Assembly (NCBI RefSeq): GCF_020382885.2
Contig: NC_058494.1
Coordinates: 13,968,001 to 14,032,000, forward strand
Length of the DNA stretch: 64,000 bases
Direction of reading: 5' to 3'
Origin: Scatophagus argus
Taxonomy: Eukaryota > Chordata > Actinopteri > Scatophagidae
A program made the translations under genes and the position numbers. Under the pieces are notes generated by a model that made no database searches, was not told the DNA's origin, and saw only the letters and a program-made list of their open reading frames with translations. Position 1 is the first letter of the stretch. Each line of letters opens with the position of its first letter. Positions 13,880-24,491 of the stretch are shown here, piece after piece.

Positions 13880-13965
13880 GTGTGAGTCACTTGGCGCTCT
13901 TGCTCAGATTCTCGTCACTGAAAAGCAGATGAAGTTCAGGATAAGTACAGTGCAACAATTTCAAG
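13880..13965 (+). promoter_or_regulatory. Presumed s1pr5 5' UTR exon
   Basis: A strong donor (CAAG then GTAAGTAT) follows position 13965. A matching acceptor (TTTCTTTCTGCAG) ends at 15296, about 250 bp before the receptor ATG. S1P receptor genes usually have their coding sequence in one exon behind a 5' UTR intron, so this is a reasonable first exon. Its 5' limit is a guess; no TATA box is obvious. Inference only. Confidence 0.4.
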
Positions 13966-14244
13966 GTAAGTATTGTTCACGTGTCTGATGAAATATGTGA
14001 TAGATGATGTTGTTATTGGCAGATTTGTTGTATTGTATGTCTGTTGCAGTGGTCATACAGAGCAGAATTAGAAAAAACTTTGTCCCTGTTGAGTTGTATT
14101 AAGGTTGTTTGTGATGTACTCTGTAATGTACTGTAATGCGGTTTTATGCCACTATTGACGCCTGAGTAGAACAGTTGCTGAAACCTATGGAGTAATTTTA
14201 TCGGTGAATGGACTATAAGGAACTTATAGTGTTCACTTATAGTG

Positions 14245-14325
14245 TAGAAGTCACAACAATCAGAATCAGAATCAGAAATTCCTTTATTTATCCCTGAAGG
14301 GAAATTCTTTTGTTTGTTTTTAAAT
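14245..14325. repeat. Dispersed teleost repeat motif
   Basis: AATCAGAATCAGAAATTCC is followed by TTTATTTATCCCTGAAGGGA and AAATTC. This is a very common teleost interspersed motif, usually seen as TTTATTGATCCCCGAAGGGA. It is short and diverged, and lies in the presumed first intron of the S1P receptor gene. Confidence 0.55.
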
Positions 14326-15552
14326 GTTTCTATTGAACTGACACTAAACATACCAGCATTCATTCATGATTTCCATTCACATTTTTATCTGTGCCATATG
14401 TTCAGTCCGTAACTATTGAGGAACCTGACACACAGCTGTTCGTGCCAGCATGGAGGAGTTACATTCATCTCCTAAATTCCTGGCAATAGTTTGGGTTAAA
14501 GTCTCCAGACCATTTGGTAAATGTTAACATATGACTCAAGAAGCAAAAGAAACATTCCTTCATGCGAAAGAGATGCAGAGAAATGTAACCCTATTCACCC
14601 CTGATTGTGCTCAACATTAAGAGCATTAGTTAAAATAGTTGAACCACAACCTTCAACATATCTTTGAATATAATTGGCAAAAGCCATAAACTTCAGACAA
14701 GCTGTTGAGTGTATTTGTACATGTGGTGGACTTCAGAAACACTTCATCCATGCAGTGAAAAGCAGCTGGGCATGTGAATTAAATTAAGTGCACATGTTGT
14801 GATGGTTCTTGTCTAACAACCTTCTGATGACTGGCATACACTTTGAACACAATTGGAAAGACAAAATTTCTGTTTGACATTAAATTGATTCCCGTGTCGT
14901 TTAGTGTCACACTGTGCAGTAATTGTTCACTGTCACGTCAGAGCTCAGGACTGCAGTTTTAAGTTTCATATCAACATAATTTACACTGAAATGTCATAGG
15001 AAAGTATGCATTCAGCGTATCTACCAATAAAATGCTTTATGGTATATGTCATTTTGAGACATTTTCAGTTTTAGTAGTCTGACCACCAGCCTACGCTCTG
15101 CTTTTTGGTGGAATTTTGTGAGCCTTTTTGCTATTCATGACTCCTTGCATTTTATGTGGCTTAAACAGTCTAACATAACTGAGTTCTAAACAGTTTCAAA
15201 ATGCATGCAATGTTCACTGACTTACTTACATTAAAGAATGTGATGTTTTCAAGTGGTTGTGCATCCTTTCATTCCATTTTTCATTTCTTTCTGCAGTGTC
15301 TGGATCCTCTGACCAGGACAAAAAGAGCTCGAGAGCACCGTCCTCTGGCCAAAAAGAAGACATCCAAGGATTCTGGTGGATTACTGTGTCAACTTCATGT
15401 AATCCTTCCCTTTATTCAAGGAGCGCAGACATTTCTTTGTGTACCTTTTCTGTGAACTCTTCACAGCACCTACCGCCAAAAGCATGTCAACAAAAATGAC
15501 TTTATAGCCACTGACTGCACTGCATTCAGAATAAATAAAAGCGACATAAAGC

Positions 15553-16782
15553 ATGGAGGCTTCAAGTGCTGCTCATGCAGGGACTTCCCCCTCTACACCC
15601 ATATTCCCCATCTCCCCTACTCCCTCCTATCACAGCTACTTGCAGTTCTTCTGGGAGTACCAAGACAATTCTGTCCTTGTGGAGCATTACAACTACACCG
15701 ACAAGCTGCAGAAAGACCGCTACCGTGAAGGGCTCAAACCTGAGGGCATAGCATTCCTGGTGGTGTGTCTCCTCATTGTCCTGGAGAACGCTGTGGTTCT
15801 CATTGCCATTTGGAGGAACAAGAAGTTCCACCTGCCCATGTATTACCTGCTGGGAAACTTAACTCTGTCTGATCTGCTGGCCGGGATTACGTACATGGCC
15901 AACATCATCATGTCTGGACCTAATACTCTAAAACTGACACCATTGTTGTGGTTCATCAGGGAGGGAGGAGTCTTCATCACTCTGGCTGCCTCCGTAATTA
16001 GTCTGCTAGCCATTGCAATTGAACGCCATGTTACTATGGTGACTATGAGGCCATACCATGGAGCAAAGCGGGGACGAATGCTGGCACTGATTGGTGCAAG
16101 TTGGGCCCTGGCAGGGTTTTTAGGAGTGCTCCCAATTTTGGGATGGAACTGCATCCATAGACTGGACCAGTGTTCAATTGTGCTCCCTCTTTATGCAAAG
16201 AGCTACATCCTCTTCTGTGTTTCTGTGTTCAGTGCAGTGCTCCTGGCCATTGTGGTCCTTTATGTAAGAGTTTTCCGCATTGTCCGCTCCAACACACAGC
16301 GTCAGAGGCTGGGTCTTTCGGGCAGCATGAGGAAGGGCTTAGCAAGGAAGTCACAGAAGTACATTGCCCTCCTCAAGACAGTCACCATTGTGCTAGGCGT
16401 CTTCATTGCCTGTTGGCTGCCCCTCTTCCTCCTCCTGCTCTTGGATTTTTTCTGCCCCACCCGCAGTTGTCGCCTGCTCTACAAGGCTGATTACTTCCTG
16501 GGAGTAGCCATGGTCAACTCGCTCCTCAACCCCATCATCTACACTCTGACCAGTAAGGACATGAGGAGAGCTATTCTGAGGCTGCTATGTCGGCCATGTC
16601 TGATGACCAGAGACGGCAAGGTGAAGAAGATTGGGATGCCATTCCTGGAGTGCAGTTTCAGTAAAACTGAGGTGGCGTCCCAGAAGCTAGAGGGTGGACT
16701 GGAGACGACCATTTCCTCTGGGAACGTTATCACCACTCCATCTCCTATCAAGGCCCTTTACCCCAAACTCTTCAAGTCATAA
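15553..16782 (+). CDS. s1pr5: Sphingosine-1-phosphate receptor 5
   Basis: A complete 409-residue class A GPCR for sphingosine 1-phosphate at the plasma membrane, encoded in one exon. The start is secure: an in-frame TAA lies two codons upstream, at 15547. Seven hydrophobic segments are visible, at roughly 65-87, 97-119, 133-156, 178-197, 214-240, 275-298 and 312-334. S1P receptor hallmarks are the N-terminal HYNYT glycosylation site (45-49) and the head-group pair R136-E137 in WFIREGG. Others are ERH at 157-159, CWLP at 287-290, NPIIY at 326-330, and palmitoylation-type cysteines near 346-349. SGPNTLKLTP, LFLLLLLD and NPIIYTLTSKDMRRA favour S1PR5. Some TM6 residues (LLKTVTIVLGVFIACWLP) resemble S1PR2. 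Adjacency to keap1, as in human 19p13.2, supports S1PR5. The stretch before HYNYT (44 residues) is longer than in human S1PR5. Fish a/b copy not resolved. Confidence 0.82.
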   Translation: MEASSAAHAGTSPSTPIFPISPTPSYHSYLQFFWEYQDNSVLVEHYNYTDKLQKDRYREGLKPEGIAFLVVCLLIVLENAVVLIAIWRNKKFHLPMYYLLGNLTLSDLLAGITYMANIIMSGPNTLKLTPLLWFIREGGVFITLAASVISLLAIAIERHVTMVTMRPYHGAKRGRMLALIGASWALAGFLGVLPILGWNCIHRLDQCSIVLPLYAKSYILFCVSVFSAVLLAIVVLYVRVFRIVRSNTQRQRLGLSGSMRKGLARKSQKYIALLKTVTIVLGVFIACWLPLFLLLLLDFFCPTRSCRLLYKADYFLGVAMVNSLLNPIIYTLTSKDMRRAILRLLCRPCLMTRDGKVKKIGMPFLECSFSKTEVASQKLEGGLETTISSGNVITTPSPIKALYPKLFKS

Positions 16783-17674
16783 GGACTGACTGAGTTCATA
16801 AGTGTGTGAATGTGTTTCCACTGAGAGGACATGTAGCACATCTACAGCAAAGAAGAAGTTGTGGTGTTCTCACCTTTACCTGTAAGACGTGGTGCGATTA
16901 CTACAATATAACCACATGAAAGAACTGTATGTGAGGATGCCACTCAAATGTGAAAAAGCAAACAGCCTTTTTTGTGAGTACATCCTAGTGATGAGTCTCC
17001 TTAACTAATTTGCACTGAAATGTCACAATGAATGGAAAGAGCAGCCTTTGATTCAATTTTCTGCATGTTTTCAAGTCTACAGTGAGACTTCTGTAGACAC
17101 AAAGATTATTGAGACTGAAAAAATGAAACATTGTCTCCCAGATTTGCTGGGTTAATGTTGAACATTGCCGTTGCAGTTTGTTACTGAAGTGCCTTAAACA
17201 CAGCACCAACACTTCTACTATGTGCAGTGCTCAACTTGTGCATCTGCAGATGCCTGGATTTCGCTGGTTCGAAAGCCCCATGGTGTGCTAGATTACTTCA
17301 GCACAGAGAATTGCTACACCTACCTGTGTACGTGAGGCAGGGAGTGTTGCAGGGAGACATAAAGATAACAGGAAAGAGAGAGGTCTTATTTACTTTTACT
17401 GCTCTTACAAACACAGCTCAGTGGAGAATGCTGTGGTTTATTTGTGGGTGGGAGACACAACACTGAAATCCCCCACCGTTTTGAAATGACAAATGGTTTA
17501 CCTATCTGACGCCAAGCGAAAATTTTTGAGGTTGGAGTCTGATATTTTTAAATGTCAGTCTGACATCTGCAGGAAAACTGCTACAGGAACCAAAAAATGA
17601 CATGACATGCTGATAGTTTACCTCAGAAATCAAATCAGCTGCAACTACATCACTTGTAAGTAAAGCCCAATAAA
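16783..17674 (+). other. Presumed s1pr5 3' UTR
   Basis: Non-coding sequence after the receptor stop, running to an AATAAA at 17669-17674, the first canonical polyadenylation signal downstream. The end is inferred from this signal only. Confidence 0.45.
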
Positions 17675-20580
17675 TTATTACTTCAAAGATTTATATTTCA
17701 ACTTGTAAATAGAGCTGGAGATATAATCAATTCATCATCCAGCTGCATCAGGACTTTAAGGACAGGAATATGCCTGCACTTGTAAACTCAATCATGCAGA
17801 AACAAGCCAGTTATTCCACTTCTTTCCTTCACTATGCATTGTCTTGACGGAATATTTCCAGTTATAGTTTAAGGTACTGAATTTTTCTAATCGTGAAATG
17901 TGTTTGACATCAATCTTTTTACGCAGATATCTTTCACCACAGTCTTTTGGACCTTAACTGAGGCATTGTGCTTTTTTTCCATTGATATTCATGTAGTGAC
18001 CATTTTTGTATTTCTGAAAACTTTTCATATCAGTTGTATTGTAAATTATATCTATTTTGTATCACGCAAACTTTTCATTTTCATAAAAGAAAAAAATGTT
18101 TTCTTAAATGATGATTTATTTTCTTTGTGTGTTCACTGTAACACTACATGCATATGCAATAAGTGTGTGTGTGTGTGTGTGTAGCTGAGGCTGTGTGAGT
18201 GTGAGTTTTAAAGAAGCACCACAGGAAGTCAGCACCCTCATCTCACATCTGGTAATGCCATTGGCCTAAATACAAGCTCTGCATGGCTCAGGACGGCTCC
18301 AGCACCACACAATGCACCTTTTATTTAAATGTTGAACACTCCATTTTTCTCTTTCCTTATTCTGTCAACCTGTGGGTACATTTGGCCATTAAACATGACC
18401 TGCTGTCCACGCTTGTCATGGCCGAAACGGAAAGAGATCATATGCAGCTGGCTTTAATGTCACTGCCTGCGAGATGTACCTTCTGCAGACACAACAAATT
18501 CAGCACGTCAGTCGAGTTACTTAAACTAAACTTTGTGTATTTACATTTCTCAGGGCTGAAAAAAGACACTGTAATTCAACTCTGGGGTGCAGCTCGAGAG
18601 AAATAATGTGTAGCTTTTATTGAACATGTCCTCATACTTATGAGCTTTGTAGTATGAGTATTATGAATGCCACTAATTCCAAGATGGACCAATCTGAAAT
18701 GAAGTCTGGGTCTGCTTTATTAAGCGCTGGTATACTGCCACTGCTCTTATTAATATTTCAAAATGTTCTTAAAAGTAAGCATGGTGTGACCGGGTAAAGA
18801 CTGAATGTGCAAATGATGGATACGCAGAAGTCTATTTAGGAGCATATGCTAACTTTTCACACCTCTTAGAGGGAACTGATATACAAAGCAACATACTGAA
18901 GAGCTTCATGCAGAGCAAAGTCCTGTGCAGAACTGCCCAAATGTGGCCTATAGGCCAAAGTTGGCGCATCATCAGGTTTGACCTGGCCTGCCAGAAATTA
19001 ATAATAAAATTTAGTTTTTGTGAGGCAAAAATTCTTTGTAAATATGTAGGATCCTTAATTGTTGATGATATTTTACTATCTTAAAACAGTGGGAAGAGTG
19101 TTTTTTTATGCAGGGACTTCTACAATACAATATAATAATTGCTTGCTTTTGGCCTGTGGTTCACTATTAAGTTTCAGTTTCCTGTTACACACCTTGTTTC
19201 AGTGATATGAAACAGGCAGTCTGACAAATGGTACAGTTGTTTTATTTTTTATTATTTAACCCTTTTGTATGGGTGTGCAGGTGCTCCTCCATGTGTTGCC
19301 TGTATCCACAGCACTGTCTCTGCCCACAGAGGTCAACAGGTCGGGAAATATTTCCTGGCCCCACAACTTCCTCCAGGCTGTTTTAATCATACAACAAACT
19401 GGATGAGTAGAAGTCATAAGTCTTCTGTCATGACCACCAAGGACAGTCCCAATCACCTGCTTGTATTACAGATGTGCTGTTCTTTGCTCTAGGCAGAGCC
19501 TCAGGTATTAACACGTGCTTCACAGTATTAACATGTGTAATGATAGATAGAGAACATGTTAAAAGTCCACGAAAGTACATGACAAAAGCTGTGAGAGCAG
19601 CTTTAATATCAGATGCATGTGGAGCATACAAACATGACGCTTCAGTGGATGTCCATGTGGTGCCCCGAGGCTCAACACGCCTGTACACACAGCGAAGGGC
19701 AGAGTCATCGCTCAGCTGGGGATTTATTGCTGAAGACTGATGCCAGGCTTGTCAGTTCATATCACAGCTTTTTAATGCTGATGCATCATCTTCCATTTCA
19801 GTGACCCCAGAGAAGCAGAGATTTCATCTCAGTGAGAAATGAACCATTTGGTTTAGGCTAATCAGGTGTGAATTCTGACTTTGGGGCTTAAATACTTGAA
19901 AATATTCTCTCCTACATAATTACTGGGAGCTTTTTTTTCTACATGTTGAAAACTATTTTGACAACATCACGTATTTTGAGCTGGTAACTCCAAGACAGCC
20001 TGTGGGCCGACAGTTGGCTTAAGGTGCCACCTTGTGGCAGTTCGTCAAAATGCAGCATGCTGGAACCTGTACTGTATTGCCCTGAATTGCGTATTTCACA
20101 ACAGGAGGTGAAAACTTTGCGGTGTGTCAGCAGCCTCTGTGGAACAAGCATAGTTCCCTCATTTACAAACGTGACTTTTTTGGGGAAAAGGAAGCTTCAC
20201 AGGCAAAGTGAGTTATACATACAAATGAGGAAGCAATTTACAGTTAGGGTACATTATAGTCATCTCTTGGGAGCTACCGTGTGTCATTTGTAATCATTTA
20301 ACAACAGCATTTTAGCAATTTCCTGCCCTTATTTCAAAATCCATGTTACTGAATTTGCTTTACGTACGATTTCCTTTATAGCAGACTTCTACTGAGATTC
20401 ACTTTTACTGACGTTAGCTGAATGTCCCTTTTAACTTGTTGCACAGTGCAGTAGACCTAAGTGACAAGTTTGTCATGTAGCTGGTATTTGTAGGCCTGTT
20501 ATTTGTACCAGATTTGATTGACGTTACAGTTTTTGGCATCTTGACAACACTTGGCCTTGCTTTTCCTTCGCTCTGAGAGC
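17675..20580. other. Intergenic, s1pr5 to keap1
   Basis: No supported gene. A (GT)n microsatellite lies at 18163-18182. At 18945-19010 the phrases AAATGTGGCCTATAGGCC and GACCTGGCCTGCCAG resemble the GGCCCGC-rich ends of hAT-type repeats, weakly. Near 20018-20033, GCCACCTTGTGGCAG is a poor CTCF-like match that also forms a short imperfect palindrome. In human, ATG4D and KRI1 lie in this neighbourhood; neither is seen in this window. Confidence 0.5.
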
Positions 20581-20589
20581 TCCTTCTCA

Positions 20590-20713
20590 ATAAAAGCGCC
20601 CTCCCTCGGGACGTATTTCGCAGCCATTACTCTTTAACAGTGACGGGTCCCGCGCTGTGGCGGCGGACTCTTATTGTGAAAGCGAGAGGAGGCCGGTACA
20701 ATGCTTAGTCACG
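20590..20713 (+). promoter_or_regulatory. Presumed keap1 promoter and exon 1
   Basis: A locally GC-rich patch in an A/T-rich spacer (GCGCTGTGGCGGCGG near 20653-20667). It is followed by a strong donor, CACG then GTGAGTTA, so a first exon would end at 20713. Human KEAP1 has a non-coding first exon upstream of its ATG exon, and this is the only promoter-like patch between s1pr5 and the keap1 start codon. An ATG (20701) sits 13 bases before the donor; if used, it would be an upstream start. A second possible untranslated exon is 23871-23979, between CCCTTCAG and AAAAAG then GTGAGC. The assignment is inferred. Confidence 0.45.
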
Positions 20714-21694
20714 GTGAGTTACAGCTCCCCCCCTCCTTCCTATGTGGCGAACAGCTCGGCAGTCCGCGATGGAGGAATTGAGCTAGACTACGTGAGTTTC
20801 TTTTATTACTGATTTACGCTATCAGTAATGATTAATGTGAATTGTAATGTAGATAGATTAGATAGCAAGGAGGTGACCAGCAGTAAGAACATGTTACTAT
20901 ACGGCTTTGTTGTCACCGCTGTGCTCGGATCGGCTCACAGCCGTTACGCTACTGTCTATTATTAGGAGCCTATTTTGCTGTCAGCTCTATTTCCGAAACC
21001 TTTAACTTGTTATTCGTGGTGACTCCGGTTGTTTGCTATGGAAACATAACGCTGCAGTTCACTTTTGTCTCAAACCAAACAAGATTTTATCGATTCTGCT
21101 TCACCTGTGTTCAGTGCATGTCAGCGCTCTGGATTACATTTTGATCAAAACAAGCGCAGAAACGATCAACGTTAGTTGGTGACTGGACCGGAGGGGAAAC
21201 GGTGCTTTGTGTGAAAACTGTTCATATCAGGGAGATGGCGCGGGAATCGAGTTCCATCTGGGTTTATGTAAGGTCTGGCTTCACTTCTGGGTCATGTTTT
21301 GGTACATCCAGTTCCATTGCTTGCACGGTGAGGAGTTGAGGATGAGTCACCGTGGAAAAGCTCCATGCATGTGAAGCACGTTAAACTGCAGTGTTTGTCT
21401 GTAACTCTTTATCTGACTGTTCAACTTTAAAGTGTGAGACGCTCTGGTTATTGTGCAATCCCCGCTGAACGGCATCCAAGGATCGCAGGCCTGTACTGTG
21501 GTTCCCAAACTGGGGTGCAGGGATCTACCATGGGGCCTTGAAGGTGTTACAGGGAGCCTCCAAGCACTGAGGAATACCTCAGCGTTGTGTGAGTGTGAGG
21601 ATGTGTGTTTGTTTTATATGTTTCACCCACTCACAGATGGTACCTTATAGTAAATTCTGACTGAATTTGTATTAAGATTTATTGCAGCACTTTC

Positions 21695-21860
21695 CATTGT
21701 CTGATGATTATTTCCTCAGTTAAGCGATTCATTGATTGACAAAAGGAACGATGTCAAAAACGTGTTAAAAAACGTTTTTAGAAAAGCAAATTATCTTCTA
21801 ATTTCTTTCCGGCTTCTCAGTTGTGAGGACTTGCTGCTTTTCTGTCATTCTTGTCAACAT
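21695..21860. repeat. Dispersed repeat family, copy A
   Basis: TGATGATTATTTCCTCAGTT, then CGATTCATTGATTG, then GGCTTCTCAGTTGTGAGGAC and TTGCTGCTTTTCTGTCATTC. The same phrase order occurs at about 44350, 50520 and 53960 in this window. The family is familiar in teleost genomes as a short interspersed element with ATTAATCGATTAAT-like ends. This copy is the least complete. It lies in the presumed 5' UTR intron of keap1. Confidence 0.5.
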
Positions 21861-22502
21861 CACCTCATATATCAGTGTGTTGTTAAACTGACTGTTGGTT
21901 TCCGACTGATAGAGGAAATCTGCCGATCAGCAGTGAAAATTTTTTCAAATTTTTTCATTTTGCAATTACCAAAATAGACAAATTTTCTTCAGGTTGATAA
22001 ATCAAAGAATCATTTCATCTTCAGTCGAATTATATTCTGCAGCAAATGTCTTCTCCTTTGGGGCAGTTTGGACTAAACTATACTAACCTGTGCTTCAATG
22101 CTTGGTTGTTCAACTTGGCATAAAAAAGGAAACACTCGGGCTTCAGTAGCTCACCTGAAACTTCTACTGTATATATTTATTTCATGTACGATCAGAGATA
22201 ATGCAACAGGTCCAAACGTAGGCTCAGGGAGCCCATTTGTCCGCAAGCAGTTTCTGTCTGCCTTGGAGAGTCAGCAAGTTGAGCAATATGTTCTTGAATG
22301 AACTGTTTTATCAGGAACCTGGAAGGAGAGAAGCACAGCAATAAATTAGAATTGCACTGTGTTTCATATTATGTTGGGATTAACTGCTGGCCCTTATGAC
22401 AAGCTCCTCGATGGCTTCTGACGTGTCACCAACTGATTAAAGAGCAGCTCACAATAACCTAGTTACAGAACGACAAGCAACAAGGCCAGATAACCTGCCC
22501 TC

Positions 22503-22522
22503 TGTGTGTGTGTGTGTGTGTG
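22503..22522. repeat. (GT)n microsatellite
   Basis: Ten GT units in the presumed first intron of keap1. Confidence 0.9.
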
Positions 22523-24451
22523 AGTGTACAACTTACAGGAGCTTTATTATGTAACTCTGAACATACTTTGTTATTGAGTAACTCTGACTCTTCCTGCTCA
22601 GAGAGCACCAGACAGACAATTAGCCACTGTTGACTGCTCTTTGTACTGTATGTCACTGTCAGCAGTTCATATTCTGAAAAGAAGTTAGATGGACAGAAAA
22701 GAGAGGCGCTTTTTATTTTTTTTCATTTTAAAGTCATTTTGATGGTGTGCAACAGGCCAAGCGTGGTCCACAGCTCACATCTTCTCAAAAGATGTATTCA
22801 TTTCCAAATACGTCTGCATGGCTGTGGCCCTCTTGTTTTGTTATCTAGTGGGTGTCTTTAGGTAAAAGCAGCGCTTGGCTCTGATTGGAGGATTTTTTTT
22901 GGCCTAAATTGTGTTTAGATTGTTAGATGTTTATGTTACATAGTTTGCTCTGTTGTCAGGATGAATGAGTAAAAGTGAGCTTTGATTTTGTGTGCTGTTT
23001 TCACAGACGGTCCCCTCTGTTCCAGGCCTCAGCTGAACTGGTCACAGGACAGAGTAAAAACACTCAGTCATGCTGCCCAGATAAATTCAAGCCTAATTCA
23101 AGTCACTCCATTGTCTTTTAAAGTGGACATTACTCCCTTGCTGTTCCTCACACGCTCGTTGCATTCACATGTTTCTTGTTTGTCTGTTTCTGCTAACATC
23201 GGCGGTCTCTTTAGCAGTGCAGTGCTTATAAATTCTAAAAGTTTTGTAACTTCAGTATCAGTACATCAGTACATCAGTAACTTAATGAAGTATGTTAATC
23301 TTCTTTTCACATGTTGGGGAAGATGAGAATGAATGTTCTTCTTATCAGAGATCTAACCACAGATGAATGGAACTGTGTTTTTGTGAGTGAGTGGGCCATA
23401 ATGGCTAAAAGTTGCATACTCATTGTGAAAAGGATAAAGCCTCGACTGCACTCAATTGCTCCAGGAAGACTCTATCATGGGTGTGATAGGCATGATGAAA
23501 GATGGAACAGAGTGTGTCTTAGGCGGGTGGAGAAGCTATTTTTATCTAAGTTGTTAGATAGCTATGGATGCTGAACCAACAGGAGTCAGAAACTCTTAAG
23601 TTAGGAATTGTTTCACTGCTTAGCGAAGTACACCACCACTGTTCATACATACAGGCTCACTGTCACTCTTCCTCTTTTCCACAGTTGTCAGCTGACCCAA
23701 CAGCTTCCTAATAAACACAGCAGTGCAAACAAATTCCTTAGCCGGACAACCTTGAGGAAGACGTCTTCGGAGAAAGCCACCAAATCACCCAGCCCCCCCC
23801 CTCCACATTCTCAAGGGCTCCAAGTTACACTTATGACACTTTTAGCACTTGACCCCTTTTTTCCCTTCAGAGTCAACAAGGCTTCTACTGCCTCATCTGC
23901 AGCGTCTGACTCTGCAGCTCTCAGCACAAGTGTAGCCCAGTGAGGGAAGCTTAAAGAAGAAGAGACGAGACTCAAAAAGGTGAGCCCTTTAGACCAGAGA
24001 CGAGACAGGACTACTTGACAAGTTTCTGTAGATCCCCCAAACATCTCTATTGACAACACAAATAGATGAAATGAGATTCCTTTGAGTGTTTTCACTTGTT
24101 CATTCTGTACTGTCTTTGACACTTTTGTACCTCAGACAAAGCCAGAGGAATCCCAAACTCATTTTGATTATGTTGGAACTGCAACACGTAGAAGTGCAAC
24201 CAGCCCTGACTGGCAGCTCACATAAAAATATCTAGTAATAATGCCATAATGAGCATTATGGCTGGACTCAAGTACTGATCAGAGCACGGAAATCCTCATG
24301 CGCACATAAATCAGACGTATACTTAAACTCTTCCACCCAAAAAAAAAACCCAGGGGAGCCTGGAGCTTTCTGCCAAGCTTTTATTTTACCCATGTCTGCG
24401 CCTGGTGCAAGAATGCCCCATAACACAGCCTGCTGTTCTTGAGAAAGAGAG

Positions 24452-24485
24452 TAAGGAGGAGGAGGAGGAGGAGGAGGGGGAGGGG
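24452..24485. repeat. Purine (GGA)n tract before keap1 ATG
   Basis: An AAGGAGGAGG-type purine run with (GAG)n units ends just seven bases before the keap1 start codon. It lies in the presumed 5' UTR part of the ATG exon. Confidence 0.85.
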
Positions 24486-24491
24486 TAGGAA

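Noticed and set aside
15843-16154. Minus-strand open frames opposite the S1P receptor
   Set aside because: They are shadows of the conserved receptor coding sequence on the plus strand.
20018-20033. CTCF-like word GCCACCTTGTGGCAG
   Set aside because: Two mismatches at constrained core positions; weaker than the sites at 33069 and 52143.
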